A DNA stretch of 64,000 nt, taken from assembly GCF_003201955.1 (NCBI RefSeq), contig NZ_QJJM01000008.1, positions 62,001 to 126,000 on the forward strand, written 5' to 3'. Under the pieces are notes generated by a model. The model was not told the DNA's origin and ran no database searches. It saw only the letters and a list, made by a program, of their open reading frames with translations. Shown here piece after piece: positions 34,380-42,487 of the stretch (position 1 is its first letter; each line of letters starts with the position of its first letter). Made by a program: the position numbers and the translations under genes. Source of the DNA: Blastomonas natatoria. GTDB lineage: Bacteria; Pseudomonadota; Alphaproteobacteria; Sphingomonadales; Sphingomonadaceae.

Positions 34380-35432
34380 TTATTTCAGTTCCGTGCCATC
34401 GAGCACGGTGAGCGACTTGATGCGGCCGAGCATCTCGGCGCGCACCTTTTCGGGCGCGGCAATCAGGCCGATGCGGGTGAGATATCCTTCGTGTTCGCCG
34501 CCGCGCAGAAACTCCGCAACATATTCGCGCAGACCCGGGATCACATCGACATGCTTTTTCTTCACATAGAAATACAGCGTACGCGCGCCGGGATATTCGC
34601 CGCTCTCGATGGTCGCATAGCTGGGCTCCACCCCGCCGATCGGCACGCCACGGACGGTATCGGCATTGTCGGCCAGATAGCTGTAGCTGAAGATGCCGAC
34701 AGCATCGGGATTGGTCGAGAGCTTCTGCACGATCAGGTTATCGTTTTCGCCGGTATCGGTATAGGCCTGGTCGGTGCGGATCGAGTGGCAGATGTCCTCG
34801 AACTTTTCCTTGTTGCTGTCCGATAGCGCCTTGATCGCCGGATCAGCCTTGCAGCCCTTTTCCATGATGATCTCTTCCAGCGCATCGCGCGTGCCGGAGG
34901 TCGCGGGCGGGCCGAAGATGTTGATGCGCGTATCGGGCAGAGCCGGGTTGATATCGGGCCAGCGGATGGCCTTGTTGGGCCCCTTGCCGAACGGCTGTGC
35001 AGCGAGGGCCGAGTAGAATTCCTCGACCGTGAGGGTGATCCTCGGGCCGTTCTTGGCCTGGGCCAGCGCGATGCCGTCAAAACCGATCACGATCTCGATG
35101 ATGCCATCGACGCCGTTGGCCTGACAGCGTTCGAACTCGCTCTTCTTCATCCGGCGCGACGCATTGACGATATCGGGCGTATTTGCCCCGACGCCTGCGC
35201 AGAACAGTTCCACGCCGCCGCCCGTGCCGGTGGATTCGAGAATGGGCGAGCGCCGCTCAGGGTCGAAATTGACGAATTCTTCCGCCACTTTCTTGGCAAA
35301 GGGGAAGACCGTGGACGATCCGACAATGCGGATCTCGCTGCGGCTGCTGCCCTCGTTCGTGGATGCCGGGTCCTGGCAACCCGCCAGCAAAAGCGCTGGA
35401 AGGCAGGCATAGGCAAGCTTCCTGATCAACAC
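34380..35432 (-). CDS. pstS: Phosphate-binding lipoprotein of the Pst transporter
   Basis: The 350-residue protein has a lipoprotein signal with lipobox LLLAGC and the PstS ligand pattern VGSSTVFPFAKKVAEEF, ESTGTGGGVELF and DIVNASRRM, then PATSGTRDALEEI. It captures phosphate in the periplasm and hands it to PstCA. The start is GTG at 35432, with AGAGGGG upstream at good distance; TTG at 35429 is the next codon. There is no ATG at this position. A Pho box lies about 140 bp upstream. Confidence 0.93.
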   Translation of the reverse strand: MLIRKLAYACLPALLLAGCQDPASTNEGSSRSEIRIVGSSTVFPFAKKVAEEFVNFDPERRSPILESTGTGGGVELFCAGVGANTPDIVNASRRMKKSEFERCQANGVDGIIEIVIGFDGIALAQAKNGPRITLTVEEFYSALAAQPFGKGPNKAIRWPDINPALPDTRINIFGPPATSGTRDALEEIIMEKGCKADPAIKALSDSNKEKFEDICHSIRTDQAYTDTGENDNLIVQKLSTNPDAVGIFSYSYLADNADTVRGVPIGGVEPSYATIESGEYPGARTLYFYVKKKHVDVIPGLREYVAEFLRGGEHEGYLTRIGLIAAPEKVRAEMLGRIKSLTVLDGTELK

Positions 35433-35572
35433 TTCAACCCCTCTCTGGGCGAAAACTGCAGCCGCATGTCCGGCCAAGATGGCGGTGGCAGTGGACGGGA
35501 AAGAATCGCTTGGCGCGCTGCATGTCCGTGGTCGGCCCCCTTGGTTGAGGCCGTTAGGCAGGGGCGGTTGCC

Positions 35573-35605
35573 CGAAGATGACAATCAGGTGACGATTTTA
35601 TGACA
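35573..35605 (-). promoter_or_regulatory. Pho box upstream of pstS
   Basis: On the minus strand three 11-bp units follow one another: TGTCATAAAAT, CGTCACCTGAT, TGTCATCTTCG. The 7-base heads match the PhoB direct-repeat consensus (C/TGTCAT). It lies in the 202-bp phoR-pstS gap, so the pst-phoU-phoB genes are likely induced by PhoB separately from phoR. Nothing else was seen in that gap. Confidence 0.88.
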
Positions 35606-35634
35606 TCGCCCCTGGCGCACTGGCCGGCTGGCGG

Positions 35635-36933
35635 TCAGGCGGGCAGCGCGGGCTCGCCAGCGGGTGCGGCGGCATCGCCCTGGGGACCACGCGGATCGGC
35701 TGGCAGGGTGATGGTGATCGTCGTGCCCTTGTGCACTTCGCTGTCGATTTCCAGCCGCCCGCGGTGCCGCTCGACGATGTGCTTGACAATCGACAGGCCA
35801 AGCCCAGTGCCTCCGATCGCGCGGCTGCGGCTCGAATCGACCCGATAGAAGCGCTCGGTGAGCCTCGGCAGATGTTCCGGCGCAATGCCCTCGCCGCAAT
35901 CGCTGACCGAGAGCCTGAGCAGCGCGCCATTGCGTGAGGTGCGCAGCCGCATCGTGACTGGCGTGCCCGCCTGGCCGTATTTCATGCTGTTCGATACCAG
36001 ATTGTGCAGCAGCTGCGACAGCTGGGCCCGGTCGCCGCGCAAGGGCGGCAGGTCCGGCCCGATATCGACCACGATGTCCGCGCCGCGTTCCGGCTGGCTC
36101 TGGCGCAGTACCGATTGCACCTCGCGCATCAGTTCGGGCAGGTCGACCGGCGTGTCGGGTACGCGGAACTTTTCGGCCTCGATCCGCGACAGCGAGATGA
36201 GGTCGTCGATCAGCTTCTGCATGCGGTTGGCTTCGCGGAACATCACATTCAGGAAGCGCGCGCGAATCTCGGGATCGTCGCCTGCCTCCTTGTCCTCGAG
36301 CGTCTCGATAAAGCCCTTGATCGAGGCGAGCGGGGTGCGCAGCTCGTGGCTGGCATTGGCGACGAAATCGGTGCGCATCCGCTCTACCGCATAGACCCCC
36401 GATCGGTCCCAGAGGTGCAGGATGCGCTCGCCGCCGGGCATGTCGCGCACCAGCATTTCCCAGCGCTGGTCGCGGCTGCCGATGCCGACGAGCTGGATCG
36501 GGCCTTCATGCGCGGTGGCAGGGTCGGCCAGCAGGTCGGCGGCAGCCGGGTGGCGGATGACCAGACGGATATCCTCGCCCACGCAATATTCACCGAGCAG
36601 CTTGCGCGCGGCGCTGTTGGCGCGGCGGACATTGGTTCCGGTCAGCACCAGCACGGGATCGGCCAGGCCATCGATGAAACTGGTGAAATCGCGGTGCTGG
36701 CTGATCGGCTTGATCTCGGGCTCGCGAATGGGGGCAGCAGCCTGGGGATTGTGCTTGGCCGGGCTCGACAGGTCCGCCATGATCACGATCGCGACGATGC
36801 CTGCGGCAAAGCAGATCATCGCCTGCTCGATGCCGTTTGTGCCGAACTGGCTGATCGCTACCCCTGCGCCGAGCACGGCGGTTGCAAGGAGAAAACGACC
36901 GCCATTCAGTCCCGATCCGCTGGCCTGTCCCAT
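35635..36933 (-). CDS. phoR: Phosphate regulon sensor histidine kinase
   Basis: The 432-residue kinase has two N-terminal membrane segments (FLLATAVLGAGVAISQF; AMICFAAGIVAIVIMA), a PAS-like region, the HisKA box VANASHELRTPLASIKGFIE with phosphoacceptor His, and HATPase motifs HNLVSNSMKYG, DCGEGI and GGTGLGLSIVKHIVERH. It senses Pst-PhoU state and phosphorylates PhoB. Position ahead of pst supports PhoR over other kinases. It is divergent from the HPr-rel-A cassette by 195 bp. Confidence 0.93.
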   Translation of the reverse strand: MGQASGSGLNGGRFLLATAVLGAGVAISQFGTNGIEQAMICFAAGIVAIVIMADLSSPAKHNPQAAAPIREPEIKPISQHRDFTSFIDGLADPVLVLTGTNVRRANSAARKLLGEYCVGEDIRLVIRHPAAADLLADPATAHEGPIQLVGIGSRDQRWEMLVRDMPGGERILHLWDRSGVYAVERMRTDFVANASHELRTPLASIKGFIETLEDKEAGDDPEIRARFLNVMFREANRMQKLIDDLISLSRIEAEKFRVPDTPVDLPELMREVQSVLRQSQPERGADIVVDIGPDLPPLRGDRAQLSQLLHNLVSNSMKYGQAGTPVTMRLRTSRNGALLRLSVSDCGEGIAPEHLPRLTERFYRVDSSRSRAIGGTGLGLSIVKHIVERHRGRLEIDSEVHKGTTITITLPADPRGPQGDAAAPAGEPALPA

Positions 36934-37128
36934 TGTCGCCGGGCTATACCAGCCTTGGCCGGGACACGCTATCTGTCATCGCCGGGCTTGCGCAGTTTTA
37001 CGGGTGCCTTGCCGCCTGTCCCGCAGCAGGACAGACGATCAAATGGCTTGCCTTGCCGGGTTGAAGGTTCTTTAGTCAGTTTGTGGGACAGCAGCGCCAG
37101 CAGATGCGCGCGCCAGGGACATGCAACA

Positions 37129-37557
37129 ATGAACGCTGACGACAGCAACATGGACGGTGGCACCACCGATGATTCGCGGCCGATCGATACTCCTGCCAAT
37201 GCCGCTCGTCGCACGCTGCTGATCGGTGCCGTGGCAACATCAGCGGTTGTAAGCATCCGTCCGGCGCTGGCCCAGACGGCCGGCTCCGTGCTCAACTGCC
37301 AGATCCCGGTGCCGGAGCGCGGCAAGGGCATGTATATCGATCCGGCCGGCAAGCTGGTGGCACCCGACACCCCGGGCGCCTTCCCGCCATCGCCACGCGA
37401 CTTTACCGGCGAAGAGGTGCGTCAGGCGCTGCAGGGACGCAATCTTCCCGGCACCACGCGCGAACAATCGCAGGCCTATCTCAACTATATCCGCAAGCTG
37501 CAGAACGGACAGAGCGGCTTTACCTGCTACGCCTCGCTGCAGATGCCGCGCCGCTGA
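37129..37557 (+). CDS. Small exported protein of the HPr-rel-A cassette (possible substrate)
   Basis: The 142-residue protein is unknown. It has a twin-arginine type signal in the middle of an extended N terminus (NAARRTLLIGAVATSAVVSI, then RPALAQ). The mature part is about 92 residues and holds two Cys (LNCQIP near its start and FTCYAS close to the C-terminal MPRR), a Pro-rich stretch (DTPGAFPPSPRDF) and a short helix. Its ATG is at 37129; ATG at 37150 is possible. It is followed after 16 bp by the PqqD-like gene. Position first in the cassette, small size and paired Cys make it the natural candidate for the modified or handled substrate, but this is inference. Confidence 0.75.
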   Translation: MNADDSNMDGGTTDDSRPIDTPANAARRTLLIGAVATSAVVSIRPALAQTAGSVLNCQIPVPERGKGMYIDPAGKLVAPDTPGAFPPSPRDFTGEEVRQALQGRNLPGTTREQSQAYLNYIRKLQNGQSGFTCYASLQMPRR

Positions 37558-37573
37558 TCGCGGGCCGACCGGC

Positions 37574-37885
37574 ATGGCAGAGCCTGCCTTCGCCGCCCTG
37601 CCTGGCCATGCGCTCAAGCGCGTCACGCTGGGCGGGCTGGAAGCGGCCTATCACGCGCCATCGGGGATCACGCATCTGCTGGCCGAACCTCTTCCCGATC
37701 TGCTCGATGCGTTGATGCGTCTGGCGCCGGGCCGCTTTGCGACTTCCGCCGAGATCGTTTCGGGCATGTCGGATCGATTCGAGCTGCTTGCCGACAGCCC
37801 CGACGAGGCGCCGGAACGGGTGGTTTGCGAACGGCTTTGCGAGCTCGCCGCATTGGGACTGGTCCGGATGCACGGGCAGGCGTGA
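37574..37885 (+). CDS. PqqD-like protein of the HPr-rel-A system
   Basis: The 103-residue protein resembles the PqqD family, whose members bind precursor peptides and present them to modifying enzymes: LEAAYHAPSGITHLLAEPLP matches the strand-turn-strand start of PqqD, and a C-terminal winged-helix-like LCELAALGLVRMHGQ ends it. TIGRFAMs names a PqqD-like member of a cassette with an HprK-related kinase and a nucleotidyltransferase, the arrangement seen here. Start ATG at 37574. Confidence 0.8.
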   Translation: MAEPAFAALPGHALKRVTLGGLEAAYHAPSGITHLLAEPLPDLLDALMRLAPGRFATSAEIVSGMSDRFELLADSPDEAPERVVCERLCELAALGLVRMHGQA

Positions 37886-37970
37886 CACGCTTGCATCATC
37901 GCGATGTAAAACTGCATCTTCGGGTTCGCCAAGCCTCTGTTTCCATTTTGTCCGCAAGCCCGCAGCCGAT

Positions 37971-38876
37971 ATGGCGCGACCCATGCGCCACGCCTGTTTC
38001 CTCACTGTTGGTCCGGCCCGATTCCGCATCGGCAGTGACTGGCGCGCGCCGATCGATCAACTGCGTGCGCTCTACAGCGATTACCCGATGGACGAGGTGG
38101 TCCCCGATTTCACCGTGCGGCTGCAGGCGACGTCTGCACTCAGACGGTTCGTCCGGCCTCAGGTGGCCATCGCGGGCGATTTCACATTGCCTGATGCAGT
38201 GCCCTTGCCGCTGCACCATGGTCTGCTCGCGGCCGAAATGGCGATGAACCTGCAAATGGCGCTGGGCTGGCGGCGGCACCTGCTGCTGCATGCCAGCGCC
38301 GTGTCGCGCCAGGGCCGCGCGGTCGTGATGACCGGGGTCTCGGGTGCGGGCAAATCGACGCTTTCGGCATTGCTTGCCGAGCGCGGCTGGCGCTTTCTGG
38401 GCGACGAGTTTGTGCTGCTGGACCCGGAAACCGGCAACATTGCGCCCTTTCCGCGCCCGATCAGTCTCAAGAATGCTGCGGTTGCCGCCATGGAGCACGA
38501 AATCGACGACGATTCCCGGTTCGGCCCGGTGCTTCGCGACACGCCCAAGGGGACGATCCGCCATTTGCGTCCGCGCACCGAATGGATCGAGCAGATGGCA
38601 CGCGAAACCCGGCCCGGCCTGTTGCTTTTTCCGCGCTTCGGCTTTCCGCGCGCAGTGCGGCGCATGGACGAGGCGGAGAGCTTTGTCCGGCTGACCCAGG
38701 CGTCGACCAATTACGTCGCGCTGGGCGAGCGCGGCTTTGATGCGTTGACCGGCTTTGTCCGATCGGTTCCGGCCTGCGCGATCGACTATGCCACAGGCGA
38801 CGAGGGCGCCGAACTGGTCGAGCGGCTCTGGTCCGAAACGGGTGCCGGCGCAGGAGACAGGGCCGCAGCGGCATGA
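37971..38876 (+). CDS. HprK-related kinase A
   Basis: The 301-residue protein has the Walker A GVSGAGKSTLSALLAERG preceded by LLLHASAVSRQGRAVVMT, and a downstream FLGDEFVLLDPETG stretch, matching HPr kinase/phosphatase-like P-loop folds. It lacks the long N-terminal domain of true HprK, and no HPr or PTS gene is near. TIGRFAMs calls this family HprK-related kinase A. ATG at 37971 is used, with ATG at 37983 equally possible; an 85-bp gap separates it from the PqqD-like gene. It overlaps the next gene by ATGA. Its substrate is unknown. Confidence 0.85.
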   Translation: MARPMRHACFLTVGPARFRIGSDWRAPIDQLRALYSDYPMDEVVPDFTVRLQATSALRRFVRPQVAIAGDFTLPDAVPLPLHHGLLAAEMAMNLQMALGWRRHLLLHASAVSRQGRAVVMTGVSGAGKSTLSALLAERGWRFLGDEFVLLDPETGNIAPFPRPISLKNAAVAAMEHEIDDDSRFGPVLRDTPKGTIRHLRPRTEWIEQMARETRPGLLLFPRFGFPRAVRRMDEAESFVRLTQASTNYVALGERGFDALTGFVRSVPACAIDYATGDEGAELVERLWSETGAGAGDRAAAA

Positions 38877-39892
38877 TCGACGGCTGGTCGGTTGCACGCG
38901 CACTGACCGATCCTGCATCGGTAACCAGGCTGGATGCAGGCGCATGGACGCAATTGCTGTCTGCGGCGCGCGCTGCATCGCTTATCGGGACCCTGGCCGA
39001 GCTGATGGCCGATCGGCCCGTTCCATATCCTGCAGCCCGCGTTCTGGCGGATGTGCGCCTTTCCAATCAGACAGGCCTGCGCCAGGCCTTGTGGGAGGCA
39101 GAATGCGCGCGGTTGGCTCTCGCGGACTATGCTGGCAAGGTCGTTCTGCTCAAGGGCACGGCCTTTGCTGCAGCAGGACTGGACGCGGCGCAGGGGCGAT
39201 CGATCGGCGATCTGGATATACTGGTCGCACGCGAGGGGCTCGATCAGGTCGAGGCGCTGCTGCTGAAGGCAGGCTGGGAATGGGTGAAGCCCGATCCCTA
39301 TGACGACGCCTATTACCGACAATGGATGCACGAGCTGCCGCCGATGATCCATGCCGAGCGCGACCGCATGATCGACGTGCACCACACGATCCTGCCTCTG
39401 ACGGCTCGGCCGAAGCCCGACGCTGCTGCCCTGATCGCCGATGCACGGGCACTGCCGTCGGGCCTGCATGTCCTGTCGCCTGCGGACATGATCTGTCACG
39501 CTGCGGCGCATCTGATCGCTGATGGCGACCTGTCAGGCGGCATGCGCAACCTGTGGGACATCGACCGGCTGGTGCGGCAGTTCGTCGCCGAAGATGCTGG
39601 CTTTCCCGACAGGCTGGCGGAGCGGGCGGCACTGCACGGGCTGGGCGAGCCTGTCGAGCGGGCGTTGCGGCTGTGCTATCGCCTGTTCGGTACGCCCGCC
39701 ATCTGGCCGATCCGTCCGGCTGTGAGCGATGCCCTGTACCTGCGCCGTATCACGGCCATCGACGGCTGGGGCCGCAAGACGCGCAAGCTGACGCGCCAGG
39801 GTTTCTATATCCGATCGCACCTGCTGCGCATGCCGCCTGCAATGCTGGCGCGCCATTTGTGGACAAAGTGGCGCAAGGGGCATCGGGGGTAG
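38873..39892 (+). CDS. Nucleotidyltransferase-family protein of the HPr-rel-A cassette
   Basis: The 339-residue protein has the NTP-transferase core of the uncharacterised nucleotidyltransferase (NTP_transf_5) type: VVLLKGTAFAAAG followed by GRSIGDLDILV, whose Asp-Leu-Asp would bind metal, then a DVHHTILPL strand. A helical C-terminal region with CHAAAHLIADGDLSGGMRN and RNLWDIDRLV follows. It is coupled to the kinase by ATGA overlap. In such cassettes it is proposed to modify a peptide or cofactor; no activity is known. A palindromic repeat follows the gene. Confidence 0.85.
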   Translation: MIDGWSVARALTDPASVTRLDAGAWTQLLSAARAASLIGTLAELMADRPVPYPAARVLADVRLSNQTGLRQALWEAECARLALADYAGKVVLLKGTAFAAAGLDAAQGRSIGDLDILVAREGLDQVEALLLKAGWEWVKPDPYDDAYYRQWMHELPPMIHAERDRMIDVHHTILPLTARPKPDAAALIADARALPSGLHVLSPADMICHAAAHLIADGDLSGGMRNLWDIDRLVRQFVAEDAGFPDRLAERAALHGLGEPVERALRLCYRLFGTPAIWPIRPAVSDALYLRRITAIDGWGRKTRKLTRQGFYIRSHLLRMPPAMLARHLWTKWRKGHRG

Positions 39893-39927
39893 ACTGCGCC
39901 TCCGCGAGTAGGCAAAAATCTCCGCTT

Positions 39928-39995
39928 GTCCCGAGCGAAGTCGAGGGACCCATGTCCGAACGGTTGCGATTACGTCCCTCGACTTCGCTCGGGAC
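39928..39995. repeat. Long inverted repeat after the HPr-rel-A cassette
   Basis: The arms at 39928-39949 and 39974-39995 are perfect reverse complements over 22 bp (GTCCCGAGCGAAGTCGAGGG and its partner, plus AC) around a 24-bp loop. No T-run follows, but it may end transcripts of the cassette. It resembles dispersed sphingomonad repeats. The remaining gap to gph contains nothing recognisable. Confidence 0.85.
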
Positions 39996-40023
39996 ACACG
40001 GGAACTATCAAATCCCCTGTGGC

Positions 40024-40713
40024 CTACTTCGCCGCAATCCGTTCCAGCGTGGGGATGAACTCGTCATAATGGTCGATGATCGCATCGGCACCGAGTTCGT
40101 CTACCGGCTGGTGCAGGAACCCGAAGCTCACGGCGACGCACGGGATGCCGGCATTGTGCGCGGCCATCACGTCATAGATGCTGTCGCCGATGAACGCCGC
40201 CGGCGTCGTCCCCGGTTGGCCGCCGCAGCGGCGGATCATCTCGTCGATCGGCGCGCGATCCGGCTTGGACTTGCCCTTGCCCATGGTGTCGCCGCCGATG
40301 ACGCAGGCGAACCGGTCGATCAGCCCCACCTCGGTGAGCAGCTTGATGGCGAACCGCTCGTACTTGTTGGTGACGATGGCGAGTTTCACGCCCATCGAGT
40401 CGAAGCGCGCCATCGCATCGAGCAGGCCCGGATAGGGCGGCGAGCCGCTTCCCAGATTGTCGCCATAATGGTCAAGCAGGATCGGGAGGTACTCGCGCAG
40501 TGCCTGCGGATCGGTGTTCCCGGCGCGTTCCAGGCCGACCTGCAGCATGTGCTTGGCGCCAAGGCCCACCATGGGCTTGATCTCTTCCTGGGTCAGCGGC
40601 GGCAGGCCCGCCAGGCCCAGCGTATGGTTGACCGAGGCGGTCAGTTCCGGGCTGGTGTCGAGCAGCGTGCCATCAAGATCGAAGCCAATGATTTGGTAGG
40701 GAAAGCCTGTCAT
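40024..40713 (-). CDS. gph: Phosphoglycolate phosphatase (HAD family)
   Basis: The 229-residue HAD phosphatase shows GFDLDGTLLDTSPEL (nucleophile Asp), AIVTNKYERFAIKLL, the KPDRAPIDEM Lys region and FIGDSIYDVMAAHNAGIPCV. This matches Gph, which clears 2-phosphoglycolate. ATG at 40713 is chosen over upstream in-frame starts. It is divergent from glmU by 95 bp, a gap that should contain both promoters. Confidence 0.87.
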   Translation of the reverse strand: MTGFPYQIIGFDLDGTLLDTSPELTASVNHTLGLAGLPPLTQEEIKPMVGLGAKHMLQVGLERAGNTDPQALREYLPILLDHYGDNLGSGSPPYPGLLDAMARFDSMGVKLAIVTNKYERFAIKLLTEVGLIDRFACVIGGDTMGKGKSKPDRAPIDEMIRRCGGQPGTTPAAFIGDSIYDVMAAHNAGIPCVAVSFGFLHQPVDELGADAIIDHYDEFIPTLERIAAK

Positions 40714-40808
40714 GAACCAAGGCATCGCCCGAAAAAGGTGGCGGATGCAAGCAGTTCGTGCCAATGGTGTTTACGATCTGCTTTGGGAAACGCGGAGAAC
40801 GTTACGAA

Positions 40809-42167
40809 ATGGCTGAGCAGCCGCTGGCAGCAATCATTCTGGCAGCGGGCCAGGGCACGCGCATGAAATCGGAACTGCACAAGGTGCTCCATCCGGTGGC
40901 GGGCCTGCCCATGCTGCATCATCTGCTGGGCAGCCTGGAGGCGGCGGGGGCCGCACGCCAGGTGGTCGTGGCAGGAGCGCGTCGCGAACAGGTGGAGGCC
41001 TCGGTAGCGCCGCGCGGCGTGACAATCGCGCACCAGGCGGAACAGCTCGGGACGGCGCATGCTGCCCTGCAGGCCAGGGATGCGCTGGCCGGGTTCGACG
41101 GCATCGCGATCGTGTGCTTTGGCGATACGCCGTTCCTGAAGCCCGACACCATCGCACGACTGCGCGACCGGCTGATGGCTGAAGACGCGCCGCGTGTCTC
41201 GGTGCTGGGTTTCGTGCCTGATGATGCCAAGGCCTATGGCCGGATCATCGCCGACGCCGCCGGCTCGATCGCAAAGATGGTCGAATACAAGGATGCCAGC
41301 GAGGCCGAACGTGCCGTCAGGCTGTGCAATTCGGGCGTGACCGCCGTTCGCACCGCCGATCTGTGGCCGCTGCTCGAGCGCGTCGGCAACGACAATGCGG
41401 CGGGCGAATATTATCTGCCGGACATCATCATGCTGGCCCTGGCCGATGGCGACAAGGCCGTGGTCGTGGAAACGGATGCCGACGAACTGATCGGCATCAA
41501 CAGCCGCGCCGAACTCGCCGAGGCCGAACATATCTGGCAACAGCGCCGCCGGGCGCAGGCCATGGCCGATGGCGCGACGTTGGTCGCGCCGGAAACGGTG
41601 TGGTTTGCGCATGACACGGTGGTCGGCCGCGATGTGGTGATCGAGCCCAATGTCGTTTTCGGTCCCGGCGTCACCATCGCCGACAATGTGGTCATCCATG
41701 CGTTCAGTCATGTCGAGGGCGCCACGATCGCAAGCGGCTGTTCGGTCGGGCCGTTCGCGCGGCTGCGGCCCGGTGCTGAAATGAAGGAAGGCGCCAAGGT
41801 CGGCAATTTCGTCGAGATGAAAAAGGCAGTGCTGGGGCCGGGGGCCAAGGCCAACCACCTGACCTATCTGGGCGATGCCACGGTCGGGGCAAACGCCAAT
41901 ATCGGCGCGGGCACGATTACCTGCAATTATGACGGCTATTTCAAATACCAGACGGTCATCGGAGACAACGCCTTTATCGGATCGAACAGCGCGCTGATTG
42001 CCCCGGTGAGGATCGGCCGGGACGCGATCGTGGCAGCAGGCAGCGCGGTGTCACGCGATGTCGCCGATGGCGAACTCCGCCTGGTGCGCGCCGAGCAGCT
42101 GGTCAAGCCCGGTTGGGCCGACCGATTCCACGACGCAATGCGCAAGAAGAAGCGCGAGGGGAAGTGA
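40809..42167 (+). CDS. glmU: Bifunctional N-acetylglucosamine-1-phosphate uridyltransferase/glucosamine-1-phosphate acetyltransferase
   Basis: The 452-residue enzyme makes UDP-GlcNAc. The N-terminal pyrophosphorylase has LAAGQGTRMKSELHKVLHPV and CFGDTPFL; the C-terminal half is a left-handed beta helix of hexapeptide repeats ending in the acetyltransferase motifs YLGDATVGANANIGAG and NYDGYFKYQTVIGDNAFIGS. ATG at 40809 is preferred to an upstream in-frame start. A toxin-antitoxin pair lies between it and glmS. Confidence 0.96.
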   Translation: MAEQPLAAIILAAGQGTRMKSELHKVLHPVAGLPMLHHLLGSLEAAGAARQVVVAGARREQVEASVAPRGVTIAHQAEQLGTAHAALQARDALAGFDGIAIVCFGDTPFLKPDTIARLRDRLMAEDAPRVSVLGFVPDDAKAYGRIIADAAGSIAKMVEYKDASEAERAVRLCNSGVTAVRTADLWPLLERVGNDNAAGEYYLPDIIMLALADGDKAVVVETDADELIGINSRAELAEAEHIWQQRRRAQAMADGATLVAPETVWFAHDTVVGRDVVIEPNVVFGPGVTIADNVVIHAFSHVEGATIASGCSVGPFARLRPGAEMKEGAKVGNFVEMKKAVLGPGAKANHLTYLGDATVGANANIGAGTITCNYDGYFKYQTVIGDNAFIGSNSALIAPVRIGRDAIVAAGSAVSRDVADGELRLVRAEQLVKPGWADRFHDAMRKKKREGK

Positions 42168-42180
42168 GACGCACTCGAAC

Positions 42181-42214
42181 TTGACATGATATCATGATAT
42201 GATATCAGTATATC
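42181..42214 (+). promoter_or_regulatory. vapBC promoter/operator with repeated TGATATCA palindromes
   Basis: A -35 box TTGACA (42181-42186) is followed by two perfect 8-bp palindromes TGATATCA at 42187-42194 and 42200-42207, 13 bp centre to centre. The AT-rich repeats stand out from the flanking GC-rich sequence and fit autorepression by the antitoxin. Confidence 0.75.
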
Positions 42215-42238
42215 ATCGCCACTCAGGATGATGACATC

Positions 42239-42484
42239 ATGCGCATACTGACCGAAATCCCGGATGAAGATATCGAGAAGCTCGATGCCATCGCGGCGAA
42301 GAGCAACACATCGCGGGCCGCAACCATTCGCGAAGCCGTGAAGCTGTATCTGGTCCAGAACGGCGACGACCGCAGCTGGATTCAGCGCGGTGCGGGCTAT
42401 TGGAAGGATCGCGATGATATCGGGGACGCCGTCGAATATCAGCGCGCCATGCGCGAGGACCGCCGCAGCTACGATGATATCTGA
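42239..42484 (+). CDS. vapB: Ribbon-helix-helix antitoxin (VapB-like)
   Basis: The 81-residue protein has a short N-terminal beta strand (RILTEIPDEDIEKLDAIAAK) then two helices typical of RHH/CopG DNA-binding domains (TSRAATIREAVKLYLVQ). A charged, probably disordered C terminus would bind the toxin. It is followed three bases later by the PIN toxin gene. It should repress its own promoter at the palindromes just upstream. Confidence 0.85.
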   Translation: MRILTEIPDEDIEKLDAIAAKSNTSRAATIREAVKLYLVQNGDDRSWIQRGAGYWKDRDDIGDAVEYQRAMREDRRSYDDI

Positions 42485-42487
42485 TCC

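Noticed and set aside
37121-37132. ATG at 37121 as start of the small exported protein
   Set aside because: It is in another frame and meets a stop after two codons; ATG at 37129 opens the real frame.
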